Shown here: in pieces, positions 10,734 to 20,863 of the stretch
Layout: every line of letters begins with the position of its first letter
Position numbering within the stretch: the stretch's first letter is position 1
DNA from: Aurantiochytrium sp. KH105
Taxonomy: Eukaryota > Sar > Bigyra > Thraustochytrida > Thraustochytriidae
NCBI GenBank assembly: GCA_003116975.1
Contig: BGKB01000028.1
Span: forward strand, 310,001 to 374,000
Direction of reading: 5' to 3'
DNA length: 64,000 nt
The notes under the pieces: generated by a model
Told to the model about the DNA's origin: nothing
What the model saw: the letters and a program-made list of their open reading frames with translations, nothing else
The model's database searches: none
Position numbers and translations under genes: made by a program

Positions 10734-11655
10734 GGCTTTTTCTGCCGGAGAGTGGCGGCGGCGAGCGCGCGAGGGCAAGTGTGGCAAAGCTGAAATTCAG
10801 ATTTTCCGTGACGCGCATGAAGTGAAGAATGTGCGCACGCAAGTGGGTGCAAAAATCGGGGCGGCGAGTGGGCGGTATGGCACGCGCGCGGAGTGCAAGA
10901 GCTCTCTGAGAGTCCGCGGAGGGAGACAGACCCAATTCAATTTCGCCACGCGGCTCGTCCGCGCCCGCCCGCGCCCGCCCGCGCCCGCCCGCGCGCCCGG
11001 ACAGACAGGCAGGCAGGCCGGCCGGCAGGCAGGCAGACGCGCAGGCCGGCACGCCGGCAGGCGCGCCGCCGCGCGCCGCNCCGCCGCCGCCGCGCCGCCG
11101 CGCGCGCACGCCGCGGGCTCGCCGCGCCGCCGTGTCGCCGCGAGCCGCGCTCCGGTTTCGCACAAGCGGCACTCTCGTGCCGGGCCAGGCGGCACTCTTG
11201 TGCCACTTACGCGCCCAGCGCCGAGAAGGGCAGAGGGAAAAAGCAGCGCCGTCGCCGCGAGCGCGAGCGCGAGAGCCGCGAGCGCGAGCGCGTACGGCCG
11301 CGAGCGCGGGGCGCGGGGCGCGCGAGGGCCGCCCGCGTCGGACATCGTCCGCGTCCGCGGCGTCGCCCGCGTTGGACCTCGTCCGCGGGACGAGCAAGGC
11401 AGCCAGCGAGGCAGGCAAGAGGCGGAGGGGCAGATAGAGCGGTCAACGGGGAAAAGGCTCTCGCGCCTTGAGCTGCTGCGCGCGCACGGCACAGCACGTG
11501 CACGTGGACGCACGCATTTGCGCGCGTGTGTGTGAGAAAGAGAGAGAGAGAGAGGGAGCTCCTGAAGCTCGTTGCGAGAGGCCGAGCGATTTGTTTGCAG
11601 CGGTCCGCGAGATCGAGAGCACCCGTTGCAAAACGGGCTGCAGGATTAGAGGAGA

Positions 11656-14600
11656 ATGAGCCACCAAGGCGGATACCAGTCCGGTGGGCCTCCACCGCCT
11701 CCAGGACAGCATAATAATCAGCACTCGCAGCACCAGCGGGGCTCGGGCCAAGGCATGTATTCCGCACCTCCCTATCAGCAACACCAACACCAGCAGCATC
11801 CTCAGCATCAACAGCAACAACATCAACAACGTCAGTACGCGCCGCAAGGCTATGGTAATCAGCAGCACATGTCTTCAGCGCCGCCGCCACCACCGCCGCC
11901 GCCCCACCATCAGCAAAGGCAGAGTCAGCCGTCCTCGCAGCAGCAGCAGCACATGGGCCACATGCAGCACCAAAGACAACCGAGTGGCTATGGCGGCCAC
12001 TCCAGCCAACATGCCCCGCAGCAGCAGCAACAGCAACAGCAGCCGCCTTCGAATCCGTGGCAAGACCCTCAACGCGACTATGAGATGCGTCGAGCCATGA
12101 TTGCGCAGATCGTTCGGCTTTTGCAAAAGCGCAAGCCGGACGCGCCGCAGGAATGGATGCGTAAACTCCCGGATATGGCGCGAAGACTCGAGGACAAGCT
12201 CTACCGCTATGCCAAGAACGAAGAAGAATACAAGAATAAAGTCACCCTGAAGCAACGACTGCAGTACATTGCAATGCGCATGGCCGAGCAACGCCCTGCA
12301 AATGCTGGCAGCGGCGGCGGGCCCAGCGGTAGCGGCGGGCCAAGTGGTGGCGGCGGCAATGGATCCCATCCAATAGGCATGAACACGGGCGGTGCCGGGC
12401 CCGTGTACCAAGGTGCGAATGGGAATCAAGCAGCTGCGTACCGGGGCCAGTCAAATGGCGGCGGCCCTCCGCCAACATCTTCCTCGCAGCAGGGCTCGCA
12501 GCCGCAACATCAACAATCTTCGCAAGGCCGCCCTGCGCATGGCCCGCCACCGCCAGGGGGTCAACAAGGACAACGCATGTCGGGGTCTCATCCGCCCTCG
12601 GTTTCACAAGCGCAGCGGATTTCCTCTGGAGACCCAGCCTCGAATGGCGGTCCGTCTGGACAACAGCGCCCGCCCCAGGTAGCCGCCCGACAACCGCCGA
12701 ACCGAGGCCCGCAGCAGGCTCAAGTGCTCCGACAACAGCAGCAGCGCCTTCTTCTGTTGCGGCATGCGTCAAAATGTAATGTGGAAGAACCCGACGTCTG
12801 CCAGCATACGCCGCACTGCAAGCAGATGAAGGCTCTCTGGAAACATATTGCCAAGTGCAAGGATCGGTCGTGCCAGTACGCGCATTGCGTTTCGTCGAGA
12901 TACGTGCTTTCGCATTATCATCGCTGCGAAAACCCCAAATGTGAAGTCTGCCGTCCTGTCAAAGACGCAATTCAAAAGCAGCAAGCACAATCGCGAAGCC
13001 GAGGAGGTGGTCGAGGGGGTCCACATCCGCCAAATGCTCCGGTACCGATGAATGGAGGGAACCGGATGTATTCTGGCGCTCCCAATGCACACATGAACTC
13101 TGGTATGGGTTCCAACATGAGTCCCAACCTTTCTTCTGGTTACTCTCCGCCGCCTCCTCCTCCCACGGCTCCTATGGGTATGGGTGGTGACATGAGCTCG
13201 GCAGATGCCTCGCAGCAGGCGCTTATTGAGAAGCTGGAGCGCGAGCGTCGCGCCGCTGAGGAAGCTGCGCGCGCCCAGACCCTCAAGGTCCGCCAGCTTG
13301 AAGAGCAAATGGCCGCGCTCCAGCGGCAAAAGTCAGCTGGATCGGACGATACAAATAAGTCTTCTGGCAAGCGCAAGTCGCCGCCCAAGCGTGCTACGAC
13401 GAAGAAGGAAAAGTCGTCTTTGTCTCGCCAGAGTAGCAACGCAGCGACGCCGGCCCAAGCGGCTCAGCAGCATGCTGTGCAAAGTGCGCAGGCGACGAAT
13501 TACACGCAGTCAAACAGCAGTGGAGGACCGATGCAGGTGCCCAAGCAAGAACCAGGCGCCCATTCGTCAGCCCCGCCCCACGCGCAGCAGCAGCAGCAGC
13601 CGCCCTCGCAGCAGCCGCAGCAACAGCAACAGCCTCCACTGCCACAACATCAACAATCGCAACAACAGTATGCCCAGCAACCGCCCCGCGGGCAGCCCCA
13701 TGCGCAGAATGCGCGCCAACAGCCTCCTTCGTCACACCAGCAGGGCCGCCCCACGGCGCCTTCAACCGCATCATCAGCTGGAAAAGCCGGACAAGGCGCA
13801 CCCCCTTCGCAAGCGGCTCCGGGGCAAGGTCCTCGCCCGGGTTACCCTGGCGGCAGCTCGCAGTACGCAGCATCGCAACAGCAGCACCCGCAACAACAGC
13901 AGCCGCAGCCGCAGCATCCACGGCTAACGCCTCAACAAATTGCTATGCGCAGGCAACAGCACCAGCAGCATCAACAGCAGGTACGAAACACCAATATGGG
14001 ATTCAGCGGGGTTGTATCTCTGATCAACACGCTCCATCAGGACGAGATCAAGAGCCACATTGCATCTCTTGTCCGCTTTAGCGCGCAGATCAAGCCGGCG
14101 GAGCTGCGTACGAAGCTGACACCTCTTTTGCGCAAGCAAATGGATTTGCAGTTTGCATACATTTTTCTCAAGCCTGTAGATCCCGTGGCCATGGAGATTC
14201 CGGACTACTTTGACGTTGTCAAGCGTCCCATGGACCTCACCACCATCAAACGTCGCCTTGATTCCAATCACTACAAAACGATGAAGTCGTTCGCCGAGGA
14301 CGTTCTACTCGTTTACGATAACGCGATTCTCTATAATCCAGAGACGCCCGATGGCTATGGCGTTAACGAGACTGCTCGCGAGTACGCGCAGATCTTCATC
14401 GACGACTACAACAAGCTTCTTCTTAAGCTCAAGGACGACGAAGCGAAGAAGCGCAGCAACGCCGAGGCCTGCCGTCTTTGCGGTGGTCGCCAGTTCCTCT
14501 TTGAGCCGCCCGTATACTATTGCCATTCGTGCAACCAGAAGATCCGACGCGGCGCTCACTATTATCCGTCCCCTGATGGGAAAATGTACTGGTGCGTCAC

Positions 14601-17600
14601 GTGCTACGGCAACCTTCGTGGTCCAATCGAACTCGAGGACGGAACGACTGTGGAGAAGACATCGCTCGAGAAAAAGAAGAACGCGGACGAATCCGAAGAG
14701 TCGTGGGTACAGTGCAACCAGTGCAATCGCTGGTATCATCAAATCTGCGCTATGTTTAATGGGCGGAACGAAGAGGCGAAACAGAGCCAATACTTTTGTC
14801 CCATGTGCATTCTCCGTCATCTGGACAAAGCTCGTATCGATCGCATTCCCGAGAACATCTCGATGGCGAAAGGCAAGGGTTTCCGTGCCAAGGACCTGCC
14901 CCGCACAAAGTTCAGTGACTACATTGAAGAACGTCTCGTGGGCCGCATCCTCGACGAGCGCAAGCGTGAGGCCAAGAAGAAGCAGCTCAGACTGGGCGAC
15001 ATCCCCATTCCGGGGGAGCTCACTGTCCGTGTTGTACTGCACAAGGAGACAGAAGTGATGCCTCGGCAGAACCTCGAGCGCCTGTACAAGGACGAGCCTT
15101 TCAACTACCCCAAGTCTTTTCCCCATCGCGTCAAGTGTGTCCTGCTGTTTCAGTGCATCGATGGTGTGGACGTGCTCATCTTTGCGCTGTACACGCAGAC
15201 GTACGGGTCTGACTGCCCGAAGCCGAATGCGCGCACGCTTTACATTGCGTATTTGGATTCTGTCTTTTACATGGAACCTCGCTTTCTGCGCACGCCCGTG
15301 TATCATGAACTTCTTCTGGCGACCTTTGAGTATGAGAAGAACCGCGGCATCACCAAGTCGTTCATTTGGGCCTGTCCTCCTATGGCGGGTGATGATTACA
15401 TTCTTTACTGCCATCCGCGCGAGCAAAAGACCCAAAAGGTGGATATGCTGCGTACATGGTACTGGAAGCTCCTCGAGGATGCGCGCAAGCGCGGCATCGT
15501 ATGCTCCGTCGACAACCTTTTTGATGGGTACTTTCGCCGCATCTGTAACCCTTGCGGCGTACCAAACTTTGAAGGCGATTACTGGCCCGGTGTCACAGAG
15601 CAGTACATTTTGGACCTTGAGAAGGAAAAGGTTGATCCCAAGGGTCTCGCGCCTCGCACGAAGCGGGCGAATGCGCGAAACAAGAACAGCAAGAAGAAGA
15701 ACGCGAGCAAGAACAGCAAGAAGAATGCTGCGAAAAAGTCCAAAAAGGGACGTAATGCGAGCTCGAAAAAGTCAAAGTCGAAGACGAGCAAGACCAAGAT
15801 GCGCACGCGTCCGAACGACCGCAAGAATTCGGCTGCAATTAAGGAGGAGCCTGCAGCCGAGGAGGAAGAGGAAGAGGAAGACGATCCTCTTTGGCCGCCT
15901 CCCGCTCCGGCAAAGTGGGTGGAGATCCCTCAACAGGACGCTCTCACTGCCAAAATCGGAGAGTACCTCAAGGCAACCAAGGAGGACTTTTTCGTTGTGC
16001 ACATGCACCATATCTGCGCGCAGTGTGCGCTGAAAATCGATGAGCCGGACATGCTTTACTGGATCCCGGCGCGCTACAAGGAGGGCATGGGTAATCTCGA
16101 CGTGCTCAAGAAGCGCTACGCGCCACCGTACGCGCTCTGTGATACCTGCTATCGCGAGGCGTACCGAGCGGAGCACAATGAGGACCCAACGCCGATATTG
16201 CCTCCAACTATTGACGAGGTGGCCGCTGGGAAGTCTTCTGGAAAGGACGATAAGCCCGCTGACGCAGCGTCGTCAAAGGCACCGACATCTGGGCCCGTGA
16301 AACGCAAGGGCCCAGACGGAAACGATGATTCTGCAGAAAAGACGAAATCGTCAGAGGTCAGTAAGGTCAAGACCGAGCAAGACAAGGCTGAAGAGCCCGC
16401 TACGAAACGGCGCAAGGACGAGACAGGCAGCGCGGTGCCATCCGCCTCGGCGCCTCCGACTACCACAACAAGTGCTGCCGCCCCAGCGTCCACCTCTGAA
16501 GTGAAGGCAGAGGCTCCCGCAGCAGCTACGAGCACGAGCGCACCATCCGCCTCTGCCCCGGTTGCCGAAACCAAGGCTGAAGAGAACGCTGCATCATCTT
16601 CATCTTCATCTTCAGTTGCGCCAAGCGCAGCATTGGCCGATGCGGCCAAGGCAGACGCTCCCGAGGACGCGGCTGCATCTGCTGCGCTCAAGGATGGAGA
16701 AGGTGCGATGGAGGTTGAAACTTCTGCTGAAAAATCGGCAACGGTCGATGGAGCACCCATGCCCGCAAACGGGGTGGAAGCCTCGAAGGCGGACGATACG
16801 CCCAAAGCAGCTTCGGGAACGGCCGATGCGTCTGCAGCTGCTACGACTTCGGAAGCCAAGGTCGACGGTGAAGAAGGCGCATCTGATGCCACTAAAAAGC
16901 CTGTCGAAGACGCTTCTGCGACCAAGGACGAGCAAAAAGAGGATGCAGCCAAGGCAGAGGAAGCTAGCAGCAAGGTTGAAGAGGGCGAGCAGGCCAAGGA
17001 TGGCGCGGCTGCGGATTCGGCAGCGGATCCGGCAACGAAGAGCACACAGGAAACAAAGTCTTGGTCCGATGACAAGGACGGTACCATTAACGAATCCGCA
17101 GAATCCAAAAAGGAAGACGTTGCCAAGAAGGAGGACGTCTCAACGGAAGATAAGAGCAAAGAAGCAGAGTCCGCGACCGCGGAAACGTCGACTACAGAGA
17201 ATAAGAAGGATGCTGAAGACACTGCGACAAAAGAGAAGGAGGAGAAAGAAGATAAATCAGCCGAAAAGGAGGAAGAAAAGAAGGCCGACAGCGCTGCCTC
17301 TGCGGAAGCTGATAAGTCTTCTTCTGATGACGCCATGGCAAGCACCGAGGCTAAATCGAACGAAGGCGCATTAAACGAGGCCGAGAAGGAAGCAACGACT
17401 CAAGACGAGCCAGCTGAGAGCAAGGATACAGCGCCTGGCCCTGACGCAGAAACCTCTAGCGAGGCCAAAGCAGAGATCGAAGATGAGAAGAAAAAGAAGA
17501 AGACGAGCGAGACGGACGAAAATACCGCCGCGGAGGGAAGTGAGCCTGCGACAGAGACCCCCTCGAAGGCAGTGACGCCAAAGAAGGCGTCGACGGCGAG

Positions 17601-19614
17601 CGAGAGTGGCAGCTCGAAAAAGGGTGGAGCGAAGGGCGGCAAGGCAGAGGTCAAGACGGAGCCTCAAGGCGTGGCGACGCGGCGTAGTCGACGTCAGCAG
17701 CTTCGCAAGAGCAACGCGGCTGCCATGGAGGTCGACGAGGCTTCATCCACTACCGCGAATGCTTCCGAGGAAGGCGAGGCGAAAAAGTCCAAGTCTGCCA
17801 GTTCGGTCGGAAACGATGCAGCAAAGGATGCCGATGCCGATAAGAAGGACGCTGCGAATGAGGACGCTGATAATGAGGATGGCGGTTCCGAGGACAAGTC
17901 GAAGAAATCCAAAAAGCGGACTCCAGCGCGGCGAGGAAGCAAGAGGGCCTCGAATGCTCCGGATGCCGAGACCAAGGCCAAAAACGACGAAGAAAAGCAG
18001 GCCGAGTCGGGTGGTGATGGAGATGCCGAGACCAAGGCTGAAGAAGGCGATGCTGAATCTCAAGAGGCCACGCAGAAGGCGGACAAGGCAAAGGATGCAG
18101 ATGCGGAAAGCAAAATCGAGGACGCAGGCGATGAGGCCAAGACGGACGACAAAGACAAGGGGTTGACCGGTGAAAGCAAATCCGAGGCGTCAAACTCGGC
18201 CAAGGAGGACGCCAAGGCTGAGGCCAAGGCGGGCACGTCCGCTGACGCAGATGCTGAAATGAAGGACGCGGATGAGACCGACAAGAAGGAAGAAGCCTCT
18301 GTCGGAGAAGCCAAGAAAACCGAAAACGAGGTGACGGCGGCGATCGAAGAGAAGAAAGATGACGAGAAGAAGAGCACAAACCAGGGCGAAGCGGACAAGG
18401 CGGATAAGGCGGACGCAGATGTTCAAATGGAAGATGCGGATGCCAAGTCGAAGGAAGACAAGAGCGCTGGCGAGGCCAAAAATGGCAGCGAAGATGCGCC
18501 GCCACCCCCGCCGCCCCCGCCTCCGCCCTCTGACTCAAATGCCGCGGGAACTGCCGTCGTTAAGGCTGAGCCCGGCGCAGCGGACGAGGAGGACAAGGAG
18601 GAGGAAGACAAAACTACGCACACCCTCGAGGAGGAGGACCGTATCTTGCCGCCTAACCAGGAGGCCAAGCCGCAAAATCCTTGGGTCATTCGGCCTTGTG
18701 CGCTGGACGAGATGGAACTCAAGCGCGCATACATTGCCAAGGAGACATCTGACCCAGATCCGCTTATGGACAACCAGTTCTTCGACACTCGACAGCAGTT
18801 TCTGTCGCTCTGCCAAGGCAACCACTACCAATTCGACCAGCTGCGGCGCGCCAAGCACAGCAGCATGATGGTCTTGTACCACCTGCACAACCCCGACGAA
18901 CCTGGGTTTGTCACGACCTGCAACACTTGCTCCCAGGAGATCAAGGATGACTCATGGTACAAGTGCACGGTGTGCGAAGACTTTGACTCTTGTAACAAGT
19001 GCCATACGACGCGACCTCACCCTCACAAGATGAAGAAGATGGAACAGAAGCGCTCCGCAGTCGACCGCAAAAAGGAGAGGAACCGGGAAAAGAACATTCG
19101 TCTGCACATGGAACTTTTGGTGCATGCTTCGGGGTGCACGCAGGACCCGTGCCAACACCACCCGAACTGCGCCAAGATGAAGGCGCTCCTCGAGCACGGC
19201 AAAACCTGCAAAGTCCGTCTTCAGGGCAAGTGCGTCAGCTGCCGTCGTGTGTGGGTCCTCGTGCAGATCCACGCGCGAAAATGCCGCGTTCCTCTGGGTC
19301 GGTGCCCTGTGCCGCGTTGCTCGGAGATCCGCAAGCACATTCGCCGTGCACAGGCTGCCATGTCGGATCGCCGCATCAAGGCTCAGGCCAATCGAATGGC
19401 CAACGAACGCGAAGCACCGGGACCGAATGGAGGTCCGATGCAAGGCAACTATCCTGGGCACCAGGGTGTTCATCCCCAGCACGGGGCTCATCCCGGCTAC
19501 GGGCCCTATGGTAGCGCCAACTCGCTCAATCAGCAGCAACAGCAACAGCAACGCCGACCAGGCATGGGCAAGCCGTCATCCCGTCAAGGCAAGGGAGAGG
19601 TGTCGAGGCGTTGA
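11656..19614 (+). CDS. p300/CBP-type histone acetyltransferase (KAT3), copy 2, with giant insert in the HAT
   Basis: A 2652-residue paralogue of the upstream gene with the same domain order: Gln-rich start; KIX-like (about 133-212); TAZ1 (about 359-442); coiled coil (about 521-559); bromodomain (about 800-925); Cys-rich RING/PHD module (about 936-1062); KAT11 core (about 1063-1335); Lys/Asn-rich loop (about 1334-1398); EDFFVVHM segment with two CxxC pairs (about 1412-1508); about 800 residues of Ala/Glu/Lys/Asp/Ser-rich low complexity (about 1515-2320, including a Pro run); HAT end (DPDPLMDNQFFD, RRAKHSSMMVLYHLHNP); ZZ (about 2419-2464); TAZ2 (about 2480-2570); and a Gln-rich tail. The W1436/Y1467 equivalents of human p300 are W1238 and Y1269. 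Expected role: nuclear lysine acetylation and transcription co-activation. Many VKTE/VKAE-like words in the insert resemble sumoylation sites, which is only suggestive. Confidence 0.93.
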   Translation: MSHQGGYQSGGPPPPPGQHNNQHSQHQRGSGQGMYSAPPYQQHQHQQHPQHQQQQHQQRQYAPQGYGNQQHMSSAPPPPPPPPHHQQRQSQPSSQQQQHMGHMQHQRQPSGYGGHSSQHAPQQQQQQQQPPSNPWQDPQRDYEMRRAMIAQIVRLLQKRKPDAPQEWMRKLPDMARRLEDKLYRYAKNEEEYKNKVTLKQRLQYIAMRMAEQRPANAGSGGGPSGSGGPSGGGGNGSHPIGMNTGGAGPVYQGANGNQAAAYRGQSNGGGPPPTSSSQQGSQPQHQQSSQGRPAHGPPPPGGQQGQRMSGSHPPSVSQAQRISSGDPASNGGPSGQQRPPQVAARQPPNRGPQQAQVLRQQQQRLLLLRHASKCNVEEPDVCQHTPHCKQMKALWKHIAKCKDRSCQYAHCVSSRYVLSHYHRCENPKCEVCRPVKDAIQKQQAQSRSRGGGRGGPHPPNAPVPMNGGNRMYSGAPNAHMNSGMGSNMSPNLSSGYSPPPPPPTAPMGMGGDMSSADASQQALIEKLERERRAAEEAARAQTLKVRQLEEQMAALQRQKSAGSDDTNKSSGKRKSPPKRATTKKEKSSLSRQSSNAATPAQAAQQHAVQSAQATNYTQSNSSGGPMQVPKQEPGAHSSAPPHAQQQQQPPSQQPQQQQQPPLPQHQQSQQQYAQQPPRGQPHAQNARQQPPSSHQQGRPTAPSTASSAGKAGQGAPPSQAAPGQGPRPGYPGGSSQYAASQQQHPQQQQPQPQHPRLTPQQIAMRRQQHQQHQQQVRNTNMGFSGVVSLINTLHQDEIKSHIASLVRFSAQIKPAELRTKLTPLLRKQMDLQFAYIFLKPVDPVAMEIPDYFDVVKRPMDLTTIKRRLDSNHYKTMKSFAEDVLLVYDNAILYNPETPDGYGVNETAREYAQIFIDDYNKLLLKLKDDEAKKRSNAEACRLCGGRQFLFEPPVYYCHSCNQKIRRGAHYYPSPDGKMYWCVTCYGNLRGPIELEDGTTVEKTSLEKKKNADESEESWVQCNQCNRWYHQICAMFNGRNEEAKQSQYFCPMCILRHLDKARIDRIPENISMAKGKGFRAKDLPRTKFSDYIEERLVGRILDERKREAKKKQLRLGDIPIPGELTVRVVLHKETEVMPRQNLERLYKDEPFNYPKSFPHRVKCVLLFQCIDGVDVLIFALYTQTYGSDCPKPNARTLYIAYLDSVFYMEPRFLRTPVYHELLLATFEYEKNRGITKSFIWACPPMAGDDYILYCHPREQKTQKVDMLRTWYWKLLEDARKRGIVCSVDNLFDGYFRRICNPCGVPNFEGDYWPGVTEQYILDLEKEKVDPKGLAPRTKRANARNKNSKKKNASKNSKKNAAKKSKKGRNASSKKSKSKTSKTKMRTRPNDRKNSAAIKEEPAAEEEEEEEDDPLWPPPAPAKWVEIPQQDALTAKIGEYLKATKEDFFVVHMHHICAQCALKIDEPDMLYWIPARYKEGMGNLDVLKKRYAPPYALCDTCYREAYRAEHNEDPTPILPPTIDEVAAGKSSGKDDKPADAASSKAPTSGPVKRKGPDGNDDSAEKTKSSEVSKVKTEQDKAEEPATKRRKDETGSAVPSASAPPTTTTSAAAPASTSEVKAEAPAAATSTSAPSASAPVAETKAEENAASSSSSSSVAPSAALADAAKADAPEDAAASAALKDGEGAMEVETSAEKSATVDGAPMPANGVEASKADDTPKAASGTADASAAATTSEAKVDGEEGASDATKKPVEDASATKDEQKEDAAKAEEASSKVEEGEQAKDGAAADSAADPATKSTQETKSWSDDKDGTINESAESKKEDVAKKEDVSTEDKSKEAESATAETSTTENKKDAEDTATKEKEEKEDKSAEKEEEKKADSAASAEADKSSSDDAMASTEAKSNEGALNEAEKEATTQDEPAESKDTAPGPDAETSSEAKAEIEDEKKKKKTSETDENTAAEGSEPATETPSKAVTPKKASTASESGSSKKGGAKGGKAEVKTEPQGVATRRSRRQQLRKSNAAAMEVDEASSTTANASEEGEAKKSKSASSVGNDAAKDADADKKDAANEDADNEDGGSEDKSKKSKKRTPARRGSKRASNAPDAETKAKNDEEKQAESGGDGDAETKAEEGDAESQEATQKADKAKDADAESKIEDAGDEAKTDDKDKGLTGESKSEASNSAKEDAKAEAKAGTSADADAEMKDADETDKKEEASVGEAKKTENEVTAAIEEKKDDEKKSTNQGEADKADKADADVQMEDADAKSKEDKSAGEAKNGSEDAPPPPPPPPPPSDSNAAGTAVVKAEPGAADEEDKEEEDKTTHTLEEEDRILPPNQEAKPQNPWVIRPCALDEMELKRAYIAKETSDPDPLMDNQFFDTRQQFLSLCQGNHYQFDQLRRAKHSSMMVLYHLHNPDEPGFVTTCNTCSQEIKDDSWYKCTVCEDFDSCNKCHTTRPHPHKMKKMEQKRSAVDRKKERNREKNIRLHMELLVHASGCTQDPCQHHPNCAKMKALLEHGKTCKVRLQGKCVSCRRVWVLVQIHARKCRVPLGRCPVPRCSEIRKHIRRAQAAMSDRRIKAQANRMANEREAPGPNGGPMQGNYPGHQGVHPQHGAHPGYGPYGSANSLNQQQQQQQRRPGMGKPSSRQGKGEVSRR

Positions 19615-20176
19615 GATTGTTCGAGGACTAAGTAGGGCATTAGTTTGTTGGCGCAGAACGACAGGCCCACGGTCTGTAATTTCTATCATCTGACAGATTT
19701 TGAAGCAAAACGCACAAGGGCGACCAAAATGATGCAACCCCTTTTTTTTTCGCGCTTGAATAAACAAACATGAATTGACTTTTTGTGCAAAGCGGATCTC
19801 GAATTACTATTCCTACGAGCGTTGGTCCATCTTGGATATACTTTGTACCATGGGGATTCCTCCTTTGAAAATTTCTACAAACGAGACATGCGTGTACGGT
19901 GTTGTGAGCGGAACTTTTGTCCTTCGTGGAATGCTGTCGCTTGGTGAGAGTGACTTTTTCCGCGCAAAGCAAATCACGAAGTACTTTTTTTTTTTTTTTT
20001 GCGATGCAACCCGCCCCATGCCAGTCGTGCCACAAAAGCATCACATCGAGCGCGGGTGACCCAATGTAATGCTGTCTTGGTTACAAATAAAGACCATATC
20101 ACAAGAAGTCAATTTCTTGACGGCTCTCTTCCGAGTTCTTTCGTGCAAAGTAAACTTTTAAGTTGACTTTTAAGGT
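19615..20176. other. 3' flank of p300/CBP gene 2
   Basis: No gene is seen. An AATAAA word lies at about 19757, some 145 bases after the stop, and could serve as a polyadenylation signal. A T-run occurs at 19985-20000, and another AATAAA at about 20086. The region is shared with the 3' side of the minus-strand gene at 20177. Confidence 0.5.
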
Positions 20177-20863
20177 TTATGGGCTTGATGCTTGGCTCCC
20201 CTTGCCCTCCGAGGGAGTCTCTTTGCCAGTCACATCGCGCGCGTATTGGGCGCGAATTTCCTCGCCGCGTTGCTTCCGCCATGTGTGAAAGGCGTCATTT
20301 ACATAATAACCGCCAACAGCGATCGCTCCAAGAAAAAAAGCCCCGCCCGGAATACGAGTAGGAGACCCAAAGAGGCCAACAAGAGCCGACCCCGTCAAAG
20401 CGCCTACTGCGCCGCATTGAAATGGGTCGTCGATTCCTTGCGGTCGCACCAAATTGACGCTCTCCAAGAGCGAAAAATACAACAAGCCGCCAAAAGAAAA
20501 GTTCAAGCCCATATTGAGAGCGTACCTTCGCATTGGGACGTGGTGTTTGAAGCTAAGAAGCATGCCGCAGGCAGCACCGACACCTCCTGTGGCCAAGGTC
20601 CGGCCCAGGACGCGAGTCGCTGCTTCCTGCTTGTCCATGGTGTTCCAAAGCGCGGCGACGTTGGCCGCCTTCTCGGCGGGGCTGGAGACTGCTCCGTTCT
20701 CGTCGCGCGCTGGCGGCGCTGCAGGCATCATAAAGAGGTCGACGACGCGCTGTGCTGCTTCGGGCATGTCTGTTCTACGCGCCTCGAGCCACGTGGGCCA
20801 CTTCGGCGTCGGCGTCTGGGCGCAGCGCTCCTCCGCGTGGTCGGGGTCCTCCATCCCGCCCAT
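20177..20863 (-). CDS. Tim17/Tim22/Tim23-family-like membrane protein
   Basis: A 228-residue protein. The first 75 residues are polar; the rest alternates Gly/Ala-rich hydrophobic segments. The part reading NFSFGGLLYFSLLESVNLVR, then DDPFQCGAVGALTGSALVGLF and a further Gly-rich helix (GGAFFLGAIAVGGYYVND), resembles the Tim17/22/23 pattern of an aromatic-rich helix, a charged loop with Arg/Asp, and GxxxG helices. Members import or assemble proteins in the mitochondrial inner membrane, or are complex I assembly/subunit proteins of that fold. The tail is basic then polar (HTWRKQRGEEI). A second Met lies at residue 4. The fold is likely; the exact member is not decided by eye. The gene converges on the p300/CBP gene 2. 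Confidence 0.55.
   Translation of the reverse strand: MGGMEDPDHAEERCAQTPTPKWPTWLEARRTDMPEAAQRVVDLFMMPAAPPARDENGAVSSPAEKAANVAALWNTMDKQEAATRVLGRTLATGGVGAACGMLLSFKHHVPMRRYALNMGLNFSFGGLLYFSLLESVNLVRPQGIDDPFQCGAVGALTGSALVGLFGSPTRIPGGAFFLGAIAVGGYYVNDAFHTWRKQRGEEIRAQYARDVTGKETPSEGKGSQASSP

Larger units (their letters stand above)
9622..11655. other. Intergenic region between the two p300/CBP genes
   Basis: The first part (to about 10.5 kb) is AT-richer and probably 3' flank; it holds a TG-rich run near 9810-9838 and a long pyrimidine run at about 10278-10370. From about 10.6 kb it becomes very GC-rich, with CAAGTGGG words at 10697-10840, GGCAGGCAGGC-type repeats near 11005-11060, and a GA run at 11538-11554. 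There is one undetermined base (n) at 11080. No gene is seen. The second half is probably promoter and leader of the gene at 11656. Confidence 0.6.

Noticed and set aside
11080-11080. Undetermined base that could hide a frameshift
   Set aside because: It lies in non-coding GC-rich leader DNA about 575 bases before the start of p300/CBP copy 2, so it does not affect a gene call.
16149-18821. Long Ser/Ala and Arg/Lys open frames overlapping the p300/CBP copy 2 insert in other frames
   Set aside because: They are shadows of the biased codon use in the charged insert.
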